Shown one piece after another: positions 1-5,148 of a DNA stretch of 5,736 nt (position 1 is the stretch's first letter; each line of letters opens with the position of its first letter). The stretch spans positions 1 to 5,736 of the forward strand of contig CALLXZ010000556.1 in assembly GCA_937875605.1 (NCBI GenBank), read 5' to 3'. The notes under the pieces are model-generated. The model saw nothing but the letters and a program-made list of their open reading frames with translations, ran no database searches and was not told the DNA's origin. Position numbers and translations under genes: made by a program. This DNA comes from an uncultured Moheibacter sp. (GTDB taxonomy: Bacteria > Bacteroidota > Bacteroidia > Flavobacteriales > Weeksellaceae).

Positions 1-170
1 AAAAGTCCTTTTGCTACAAAAAATGTATGGTTACAATTTTCACCCGGACGAAGCAACAACTCATTTTTCTCTGCTTTTTTCCGTTTTAATTCCTCCTCCA
101 TCAATTTTTCCATTTCGGAAGAAACTTCTACCGACTTCTCTTTGAAATATTGTTTTAATTCTTCAAACAT
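1..170 (-). CDS. Crp/Fnr family transcriptional regulator, N-terminal fragment (cut by window edge)
   Basis: Reading the minus strand from ATG at 170-168 gives 56 open codons running off the left edge, too short to stand out as a full ORF. The product starts MFEELKQYF, has a charged, helix-prone stretch (residues 10-37), and then NELLLRPGE, NHTFFVAKG (about 36-55). This is the start of a cyclic-nucleotide-binding beta roll, where a hydrophobic strand and a PGE-type turn precede a 'yfv..G' strand, as in flavobacterial Crp/Fnr-like regulators. The family normally has about 190-220 residues, with a C-terminal winged helix that would lie outside the window. Ligand and targets cannot be judged from this piece, and many Bacteroidota members lack the cAMP-binding residues. 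The gene is divergent from the DUF1569 gene, and 63 bp separate the two ATGs. I see no convincing promoter for it. The family call is fairly sure; the function is open. Confidence 0.72.
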   Translation of the reverse strand, partial: MFEELKQYFKEKSVEVSSEMEKLMEEELKRKKAEKNELLLRPGENCNHTFFVAKGL

Positions 171-178
171 TTTCCGAA

Positions 179-206
179 TTTTGGCATTAAATTACAGCTT
201 TATTTG
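179..206 (+). promoter_or_regulatory. Candidate Bacteroidota-type promoter for the DUF1569 gene
   Basis: TTTTG at 179-183 and TTTATTTG at 199-206 resemble the -33 (TTTG) and -7 (TAnnTTTG) elements of Bacteroidota promoters. The -7 site matches 7 of 8 positions. The 15-nt spacer is shorter than usual. A start site near 210 would give a leader of about 25 nt before ATG 234. The sequence is AT-rich, so chance matches are likely. Confidence 0.33.
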
Positions 207-233
207 TACATTCATGAAGTTAATTTTATAGAT

Positions 234-692
234 ATGTATACTATTCTGAATGAAAACAAACTTAACAATTCCCTGAAGAATTTATCACCGGAAAAACAAG
301 CCGTATTTGGAATCATGACGCCTCAGCATATGGTAGAGCATTTGATTCTTTTGGTCAAATTATCCAATGGTGGTCTGAAAGGACAACTTATGAGAAGCGA
401 AGAAACCGCTGCCAAATGGAAACAAGGTTTGATTTATACTGACATGGAGTTTCCGCAAGGAATTCGTGTTCCGGGACAAGAAGAAAATACTTTGCCGGAA
501 CTTCGGTATGAAAATCTGGAAAAAACCATTTCCAAATTGAAACATGAAGTAAAAATTTTTGATGATTTTTTTCAAAATAATCCAAATGAAATGACCATGC
601 ATCCGGCATTAGGAATGCTAAATTATGACGAATGGAAAATTTTCCATACCAAGCATTTCACGCATCATTTTAAACAATTTGAGTTGATCTAA
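234..692 (+). CDS. DUF1569 / DinB-like helical-bundle protein
   Basis: A 152-residue soluble protein with no signal peptide or membrane segment. The N-terminal helix carries MTPQHMVEHL (residues 28-37, His32 and His36). The C-terminal helix carries FHTKHFTHHFKQF (137-149, His138, His141, His144, His145). Clusters of His at both ends of a four-helix bundle are typical of the DinB/YfiT superfamily, where they can bind a divalent metal. The pattern MTPQHMVEHL, a central FPQ..., then HP..G.L...EW..FH.KHF.HH..QF fits DUF1569. From memory, it also resembles the C-terminal extension on some Bacteroidota PaaZ (oxepin-CoA hydrolase) proteins. No activity can be assigned. An in-frame TTG at 204 would add ten residues, but that codon lies inside the candidate -7 element and the ATG gives a cleaner start, so 234 is preferred. 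The gene is monocistronic, divergent from the Crp/Fnr gene and convergent with the acyl-CoA dehydrogenase. Confidence 0.8.
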   Translation: MYTILNENKLNNSLKNLSPEKQAVFGIMTPQHMVEHLILLVKLSNGGLKGQLMRSEETAAKWKQGLIYTDMEFPQGIRVPGQEENTLPELRYENLEKTISKLKHEVKIFDDFFQNNPNEMTMHPALGMLNYDEWKIFHTKHFTHHFKQFELI

Positions 693-695
693 AAT

Positions 696-736
696 AAAAA
701 TCCTCTCAGGTTTCAGAAACTTGACAGGATTTTTTT
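696..736. terminator. Bidirectional hairpin terminator between convergent genes
   Basis: The left arm AAAAATCCT (696-704) pairs with AGGATTTTT (726-734). The stem continues inward, through a C/C mismatch, with TCA/TGA, a G-T wobble and GTTT/AAAC around a small CAG loop. A-runs on the left and T-runs on the right give a U-tract on both strands. It lies 4 nt after the DUF1569 stop and 18 nt after the acyl-CoA dehydrogenase stop, so it can end transcription from both sides. Confidence 0.82.
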
Positions 737-753
737 ATGTCTTACGTCTACAT

Positions 754-1896
754 TTAGTCTTTCAAAACCGAACGTGAAATCACGATTTTCTGAATTTCAG
801 AAGTTCCTTCGTAGATCTGTGTAATTTTCGCATCACGCATCAAACGCTCCACATGGTATTCTTTCACAAAACCATATCCACCATGAATCTGAACCGCTTC
901 TACCGTTACATCCATCGCTGTTTTGGAAGCAAATAATTTTGCCATGGCTCCTTCTTTGTCGAAGTTTTCTTTTTGGTCTTTTAACCATGCTGCATGCAAA
1001 CATAAATATCTTGCCGCATCTATATTAGTCGCCATATCAGCTAATTTAAACGCAATTGCCTGATGATTGGAAATTTCTTTTCCAAATGCCTTTCTTTCTT
1101 TTGAGTATTTTAGTGCCAGTTCGTAAGCCCCACTTGCAATTCCCAATGCCTGAGAAGCAATTCCGATTCGCCCTCCGGATAAGGTTTTCATCGCAAATGT
1201 AAATCCAAAACCATCTTCACCGATTCGGTTTTCTTTTGGAACCTTCACGTCGGTGAACATCAACGAATGGGTATCAGATCCACGAATTCCTAATTTATTT
1301 TCTTTAGGTCCGATTTGAAATCCTTCCGCTCCTTTTTCGACGATTAAACAGTTAATCCCTTTATGTCCTTTTGCCACATCAGTCTGCGCCATCACCAAAT
1401 ACACCGAAGCTGTACTACCATTGGTAATCCAGTTTTTAGTTCCGTTTAAAAGATAATGATCCCCTTTATCTTCAGCTGTTGTTCTTTGAGAAGTCGCATC
1501 AGAACCGGCTTCCGGCTCTGATAAACAAAATGCACCGATTACTTCTCCGGTAGCCAGTTTAGTAAGATATTTTTGTTTTTGTTCCTCTGAACCAAATTTC
1601 TCCAATCCCCAGCAAACCAATGAATTATTGACCGACATAACGACCGAAGCCGAAGCATCTACTTTGGAAATTTCTTCCATAGCCAATACATACGAAATGG
1701 TATCCAGTCCGGCTCCGCCGTATTTCGGATCGACCATCATCCCGAGAAACCCCAACTCTCCCATTTTCTTAATTTGTTCGGTTGGGAATTTTTGATGTTC
1801 ATCACGTTCGATGACACCCGGTAATAATTCGTTTTGCGCAAAATCTCTCGCCGCCTGGCGTATCATTAATTGTTCTTCTGAAAATTGAAAATCCAT
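754..1896 (-). CDS. Acyl-CoA dehydrogenase (short-chain/butyryl-CoA type)
   Basis: A 380-residue FAD-dependent enzyme that would introduce the alpha-beta double bond into an acyl-CoA and pass electrons to electron-transfer flavoprotein, in the cytoplasm. The length is normal for the family. The N-terminal helical domain starts MDFQFSEEQ. The first family signature CLSEPEAGSDATS is at 124-136 in the middle beta domain, and WITNG follows at 156-160. The C-terminal helical domain has RKAFGK (268-273), QIHGGYGF (336-343) and IYEGTSEIQ (361-369). Glu363 is in the position of the catalytic base of short- and medium-chain and butyryl-CoA dehydrogenases. Isovaleryl- and long-chain enzymes place it elsewhere, so they are less likely. 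The exact substrate (butyryl-, 2-methylbutyryl- or isobutyryl-CoA) cannot be decided. The gene has its own candidate promoter and a shared hairpin terminator. No electron-transfer flavoprotein or other beta-oxidation genes are in the window. Confidence 0.96.
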   Translation of the reverse strand: MDFQFSEEQLMIRQAARDFAQNELLPGVIERDEHQKFPTEQIKKMGELGFLGMMVDPKYGGAGLDTISYVLAMEEISKVDASASVVMSVNNSLVCWGLEKFGSEEQKQKYLTKLATGEVIGAFCLSEPEAGSDATSQRTTAEDKGDHYLLNGTKNWITNGSTASVYLVMAQTDVAKGHKGINCLIVEKGAEGFQIGPKENKLGIRGSDTHSLMFTDVKVPKENRIGEDGFGFTFAMKTLSGGRIGIASQALGIASGAYELALKYSKERKAFGKEISNHQAIAFKLADMATNIDAARYLCLHAAWLKDQKENFDKEGAMAKLFASKTAMDVTVEAVQIHGGYGFVKEYHVERLMRDAKITQIYEGTSEIQKIVISRSVLKD

Positions 1897-1918
1897 GTCT
1901 GTTTGTTTTATTGTGTCC

Positions 1919-1926
1919 CAAATATA
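1919..1926 (-). promoter_or_regulatory. Perfect -7 element (TAnnTTTG) before the acyl-CoA dehydrogenase
   Basis: On the minus strand this reads TATATTTG, an 8 of 8 match to the Bacteroidota -7 consensus, ending 22 nt before the dehydrogenase ATG. No TTG is visible at the usual -33 distance. That region is instead occupied by T-rich repeats (1933-1964). The site supports the dehydrogenase being transcribed separately from the cvpA-like gene upstream. Confidence 0.55.
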
Positions 1927-1932
1927 CTATTT

Positions 1933-1964
1933 CTGAAAAAATAATTGATACCTGAAAAATAATT
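1933..1964. repeat. Tandem direct repeat upstream of the acyl-CoA dehydrogenase promoter
   Basis: CTGAAAAAATAATT (1933-1946) is repeated as CTGAAAAATAATT (1952-1964), differing only by one A in the A-run. The start-to-start distance is 19 bp, about two helical turns, and the units are separated by GATAC. The pair sits just upstream of the -7 element on the minus strand, across the estimated -18 to -49 region. It may be an operator or an A-tract activating element. Chance is possible in such AT-rich DNA. Confidence 0.6.
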
Positions 1965-2006
1965 TCTCATGGTTCTAATTTAATTGAAATTGAATATTGG
2001 ATAAAA

Positions 2007-2516
2007 TTAATTGGGTTCATTCATCGAATTACTCAAATCGGCAAACAAGTGGAAATTCAATTTAAACAATTCGATTATTTCTTTCAAATGCGGTAGAATT
2101 TTGCTCTGCGAAATGATTTCTGGATCAATTAATGCACCCAAAAGAGGTAAAACATAATACACTAGCGAACTCAGCATAACCGCATTTAGCAAAAGACCAA
2201 ATAAAACGCCACCCAAACGGTTAAAAATCCCTAACCCAATGGTATGCGTGATGCTGTGAAGGATTTTTGCAATGATTTTTACCGCAAAATAAATCAAAAC
2301 GATGGTTACGATGACGGAAACGATGGAAACCAATTCGACCGGAATAGCTTCTACATCTGCTACAAAACTTTCGGTGATGGCAGAAAACTTAAATCCAATC
2401 CAAATGGCTAAACCAATTCCTAAAAATCCTAAAATTGCTTTTATGAATCCTTTTTGGTAACCCCAAACCATGCCGGAACCCAAAATGAAAATGAAAAACC
2501 AGTCGAGGTAATTCAT
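2007..2516 (-). CDS. CvpA family integral membrane protein
   Basis: A 169-residue hydrophobic protein with about four predicted membrane segments near residues 5-20, 24-47, 61-86 and 101-125, followed by a more polar C-terminal tail. Family marks are the N-terminal MNYLDWFF, GYQKGFIKA (19-27) between the first two segments, and FNRLGGVLFG (98-107) before the fourth. CvpA proteins take their name from colicin V production in E. coli. The molecular role is still poorly defined, with later links to envelope integrity and bile or stress tolerance. The start ATG (2516-2514) shares one base with the TGA stop of the cysteine desulfurase upstream (TGATG), so the two are probably translationally coupled. 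No clear hairpin follows the stop. The family is clear; the function in this organism is unknown. Confidence 0.9.
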   Translation of the reverse strand: MNYLDWFFIFILGSGMVWGYQKGFIKAILGFLGIGLAIWIGFKFSAITESFVADVEAIPVELVSIVSVIVTIVLIYFAVKIIAKILHSITHTIGLGIFNRLGGVLFGLLLNAVMLSSLVYYVLPLLGALIDPEIISQSKILPHLKEIIELFKLNFHLFADLSNSMNEPN

Positions 2517-3673
2517 CAGTGCGCTACCAAATGCTTTTCACTAATTTTTGTCAAGACATCTGCCAAAGCATCAATTTCCTCTTTGGTATTGTAACAGCTA
2601 AACGAAATCCGAACAGGTGTTGTAGTTTCAATTTCTTCCGGTGAAAGAATCGATTCAATTACAGCAGAAACTTTGGAAGCTCCTGAACTGCAAGCACTTC
2701 CTTGTGAAACTGCAATTCCTTTTAGTTCCAATTCAAATCCTATCAAAGCATCTTTAAAGGGAAGACGTACGTTCAAAACAGTATAAAGACTATGATCCAA
2801 ATCAGCAGAAAGTCCATTAAATTCAATGCCTGAAATACTTTCCTGTAATTTTTGAATCGTATATTTTTTCAGATTTTCTATATGATTTTTATGTTTATCC
2901 AAATCTTGAATTGCCATTTCAAATGCTTTCGCCAAACCTACTACGCCATATACATTTTCAGTTCCAGAGCGAAGTCCGCGCTCCTGCCCACCTCCTGTTA
3001 TTTGAGGTCGAAGTCCCGTTGATTTTTTCACGTACGCAAATCCAATCCCTTTTGGACCGTGTAATTTATGCGCGCTGCAAGAAGCAAAATCTACTTTCAA
3101 TTTAGCTAAATTCATCGGATAGTGTCCCAATGTTTGCACCGTGTCCGTGTGAAATAAGGCACCGGTTTCTTCGCAAATTCTCTGTACTCTCTCTACATCC
3201 AGTAAATTCCCTATTTCATTATTGGCGTGCATTAAAGTCACCAATGTCTTTTTATCGGATGATTTTAATTTTTCTTCTAAATCCTCATAATCCACAGAAC
3301 CGTTTGTGTCAGTCTTAACCTTTACTAATTCTACGTTTCTCCATTCGGCCATTTCATGTGAGGTTTCTTTCACACATTTATGTTCCAAATTCGAAGTGAT
3401 AATTCGTGTTACTCCTAAATGATCAACCGACGAACGGATGATCAGATTATTCGATTCCGTACCACAAGAAGTGAAAACAATTTCAGAAGGCAAAACATTT
3501 AACGCATCAGCAATTTTTTTTCTTGAAAGTTCCATTTTCGCTTTAGCCTCTCTTCCAAAAACGTGGGTAGAAGAAGGATTTCCATAAATTCTTCTCATAC
3601 AGTCCGACATTTCTTCTATCACCTCCTCGTGCATAGGCGTGGTAGCAGCATTATCCAAATAAATCTTTTGCAT
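2516..3673 (-). CDS. nifS: Cysteine desulfurase, NifS/IscS type
   Basis: A 385-residue PLP-dependent aminotransferase class V enzyme that would remove sulfur from L-cysteine as a persulfide for Fe-S clusters or tRNA thiolation. Visible active-site residues are His98 (SNLEHK, stacking on PLP), Asn151 (HANNEIG), Asp177 and Gln180 (HTDTVQ), the Schiff-base lysine Lys203 (SAHKLHGPKG), RSGTEN (235-240), and the persulfide cysteine Cys328 in GSACSSG. The N terminus MQKIYLDNAATTP is the standard family start. Length and the Cys-loop sequence fit the NifS/IscS group rather than SufS. No scaffold gene (iscU, sufU, nifU) or iscR is adjacent, so it does not sit in a classic isc cluster; service to tRNA thiolation is one possibility. 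It begins 24 nt after the PrcB-like gene, with an AGGA very close to the ATG, and its stop overlaps the CvpA start. The symbol is given by family resemblance. Confidence 0.95.
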   Translation of the reverse strand: MQKIYLDNAATTPMHEEVIEEMSDCMRRIYGNPSSTHVFGREAKAKMELSRKKIADALNVLPSEIVFTSCGTESNNLIIRSSVDHLGVTRIITSNLEHKCVKETSHEMAEWRNVELVKVKTDTNGSVDYEDLEEKLKSSDKKTLVTLMHANNEIGNLLDVERVQRICEETGALFHTDTVQTLGHYPMNLAKLKVDFASCSAHKLHGPKGIGFAYVKKSTGLRPQITGGGQERGLRSGTENVYGVVGLAKAFEMAIQDLDKHKNHIENLKKYTIQKLQESISGIEFNGLSADLDHSLYTVLNVRLPFKDALIGFELELKGIAVSQGSACSSGASKVSAVIESILSPEEIETTTPVRISFSCYNTKEEIDALADVLTKISEKHLVAH

Positions 3674-3697
3674 GTCCTTGTGTGTTATCTTAGTGCG

Positions 3698-4156
3698 TTA
3701 TTTCTGAATTTTAAATTCCACAATGGGGTCGTCTGTTTTATTGACGACCACTATAATCATCGGAGCGGTAATCGCCATAGTTGCCATTTCCTCTGGCCCG
3801 ATAGCTGAATACCAAACTTCGGTTTTATTTCCTGATTGTTTTACACTTTTTATTTGATATTCTGCTCCTCCACTATTTCGGCTTTGAAAATGCTGGGAAA
3901 CAACCATTTTTTTTGAAAAATCTATACGTGGAACATCTGTGGAACCGGAATAAAGATTGATAGATCCATTCCACATTTTGGTAAAACTTTCCTGATCTGT
4001 GAATACTTCCGTTTTTTCTTCTCCCGATCCTCCATATTCAGACTTATATAAAACTTCGAAATCGTTCATTTTTGAATTATCATTTGAAGTTGCTTGTGAA
4101 TTGCTACAGGAAATTGCAAAAAGCAAAAACCCAAAACAAAAAAGTAAATTTTTCAT
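3698..4156 (-). CDS. PrcB-like lipoprotein
   Basis: A 152-residue predicted lipoprotein. The signal peptide MKNLLFCFGFLLF is followed by a lipobox-like AISC, with Cys17 as the lipidated residue. A polar linker rich in S, N and D runs to about residue 32. The C-terminal half has IDFSKKMVV (78-86), GGAEYQIKSV (96-105), a KTEVWYSAIGP strand (111-121) and a final IIVVV...FKI. This order (D-F-S-K-hydrophobic strand, GG-Y-I-V, closing strand) resembles the PrcB C-terminal domain, named after the Treponema PrcB lipoprotein that stabilises a surface protease. No protease gene is nearby. An in-frame TTG nine bases upstream (4165) is possible, but MKNLL at 4156 gives a standard signal peptide. No acidic export signal follows the Cys, so retention facing the periplasm is likely. 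The family call is moderately sure; the partner is unknown. Confidence 0.8.
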   Translation of the reverse strand: MKNLLFCFGFLLFAISCSNSQATSNDNSKMNDFEVLYKSEYGGSGEEKTEVFTDQESFTKMWNGSINLYSGSTDVPRIDFSKKMVVSQHFQSRNSGGAEYQIKSVKQSGNKTEVWYSAIGPEEMATMAITAPMIIVVVNKTDDPIVEFKIQK

Positions 4157-4174
4157 TTCGATCAAATTTTACTC

Positions 4175-4182
4175 CAAATTTA
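4175..4182 (-). promoter_or_regulatory. Possible internal promoter before the PrcB-like gene
   Basis: In the 53-nt gap after the DUF4846 gene the minus strand reads TAAATTTG, a full match to the TAnnTTTG -7 consensus, 18 nt before the ATG at 4156. No TTG is seen at the -33 distance, and the region is very AT-rich. It may give the PrcB-like, desulfurase and CvpA genes a second start of transcription. Confidence 0.33.
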
Positions 4183-4209
4183 CTGAAATAAATTGGGAAG
4201 AATTGGATT

Positions 4210-5025
4210 TTAATTTTGTAAAAATTTAAATCGCATGAGATCGGAGGTCATAAAACGCCATTCCGGCGTAAGCATTTCCCCTTCTTTTAATTGATACCAC
4301 GGACTGATGTCTTCGTGACCAGGGTTGACTATGATTTGGATTTCTTGCGCTGGTTGAAATCCTTGCGCCAATAAAAATAATTTTTCCCCCTTTATATTTT
4401 CGACTAAATCTACCACGATCACCGCATGACCGTTCGGCATCGTATTTTGAACAAAGATATCTCCGATTTTAATTTCGTTTAATTTGACAGATTTTAAATC
4501 GGCACAAAAACTTGGAGTAGAAACTTTTTCCATCACGAAATCCATGTATTCATCAAATTTCGCACGCGAAAAATCTCCTTTAGAAAAATCGGCAAAACTC
4601 AATTTCTCTTTTCCAGAATGAAAAGCTATTTTATCGTATTGCTCTTGCTGGAAAAGGAATTCGGAAATCAAACGCATCACCGAATCAGAAGAAGTCTGTA
4701 CGTTTTTATCAGAAATCGGCATATCCACTACCGAAACATAAATATTATTATTAGGCTTTGACTTCCCATTGTAAAATTGCACTAGGGAACCTTCGGGTTT
4801 CAGGTCAAGTGTACGCAAATAATTCGCAAACGTATTATTAGAAACGGCAACACGGCTATATCCCAACGGAGCATCAAATCGCTCCAAAATGGTTTTGCCA
4901 TAATCATTTACCAAAGGCGTACTTTCCACCAAACTCATGGAATTAGGATACAACACACTTTCCTGATTCAAGGTATTACATGAGCAGATTGAAATTAAAA
5001 AAATTATTACATAAAATTTATTCAT
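4210..5025 (-). CDS. DUF4846 lipoprotein
   Basis: A 271-residue predicted lipoprotein. The signal peptide MNKFYVIIFLISICS is followed by Cys16 (lipobox ICSC). The mature part begins with a Ser/Asn-rich linker, then a domain containing GYSRVAV (55-61), F..YLRTLDLKP (66-77) and Y.SVVDM (96-102). The C-terminal half has FCADLK (173-178), IKIGDIFVQ (185-193), NGHAVIVVDL (198-207), LFLLAQGFQPAQEIQI (216-231), SPWY (241-244) and TPEWRF (253-258). This series is characteristic of DUF4846, a family common in Bacteroidota with no known biochemical role. The GD..........GHAV.VVD layout recalls NlpC/P60 or CHAP amidase cores, but I cannot place a nucleophilic cysteine with confidence (Cys174 is the only candidate in the right half). 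The gene is first in the minus-strand run, 123 bp after nrdA and its terminator, with a candidate promoter at 5039-5069. Confidence 0.88.
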   Translation of the reverse strand: MNKFYVIIFLISICSCNTLNQESVLYPNSMSLVESTPLVNDYGKTILERFDAPLGYSRVAVSNNTFANYLRTLDLKPEGSLVQFYNGKSKPNNNIYVSVVDMPISDKNVQTSSDSVMRLISEFLFQQEQYDKIAFHSGKEKLSFADFSKGDFSRAKFDEYMDFVMEKVSTPSFCADLKSVKLNEIKIGDIFVQNTMPNGHAVIVVDLVENIKGEKLFLLAQGFQPAQEIQIIVNPGHEDISPWYQLKEGEMLTPEWRFMTSDLMRFKFLQN

Positions 5026-5038
5026 CAGAAAAATTTTT

Positions 5039-5069
5039 CCAATTTACCCCCTTGTTACCACCTCAAAAA
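5039..5069 (-). promoter_or_regulatory. Candidate promoter for the DUF4846 lipoprotein operon
   Basis: On the minus strand TTTTTG (5069-5064) is followed after a 17-nt spacer by TAAATTGG (5046-5039). These resemble the Bacteroidota -33 TTTG and -7 TAnnTTTG elements, with one mismatch in the latter. The -7 site ends 13 nt before the ATG, giving a very short leader. Its place between the nrdA terminator and the gene supports the call. Confidence 0.45.
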
Positions 5070-5090
5070 TTATTCCAACCTTAATTAGCG

Positions 5091-5129
5091 TAAAAAATAA
5101 AGCCGTAATTCTTCAGAATTACGGCTTTT
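5091..5129 (-). terminator. Intrinsic terminator of nrdA
   Basis: A perfect 13-bp stem, AAAGCCGTAATTC (5099-5111) paired with GAATTACGGCTTT (5116-5128), encloses a TTCA loop. On the minus strand it is followed by a T-rich run (TTATTTTTTA, 5100-5091). It lies about 20 nt after the nrdA stop and separates that gene from the DUF4846 operon. Confidence 0.92.
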
Positions 5130-5148
5130 GTATATATTAAATAGTATA

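Noticed and set aside
360..609. Two overlapping minus-strand open frames of 73-80 codons opposite the DUF1569 gene
   Set aside because: They lie wholly inside a well-supported plus-strand gene, their products resemble no family I know, and they have no promoter or ribosome site.
1897..2006. A terminator or small RNA between the CvpA and acyl-CoA dehydrogenase genes
   Set aside because: Only weak AT-rich pairings such as AATTT/AAATT are present, with no GC-containing stem; read-through from the CvpA gene cannot be excluded.
2911..3808. Three plus-strand open frames of 62-81 codons across the desulfurase and PrcB-like genes
   Set aside because: They are antisense to coding sequence with clear active-site motifs and have low-complexity, random-looking products.
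3999..4229. Plus-strand open frame of 76 codons opposite the PrcB-like gene start
   Set aside because: It is antisense to a signal peptide and the intergenic gap; the composition simply mirrors the lipoprotein coding strand.
5099..5128. Inverted repeat as a possible mobile-element end or regulator site
   Set aside because: The tight TTCA loop, 13-bp perfect stem and following T-run just after a stop codon are fully explained as an intrinsic terminator.
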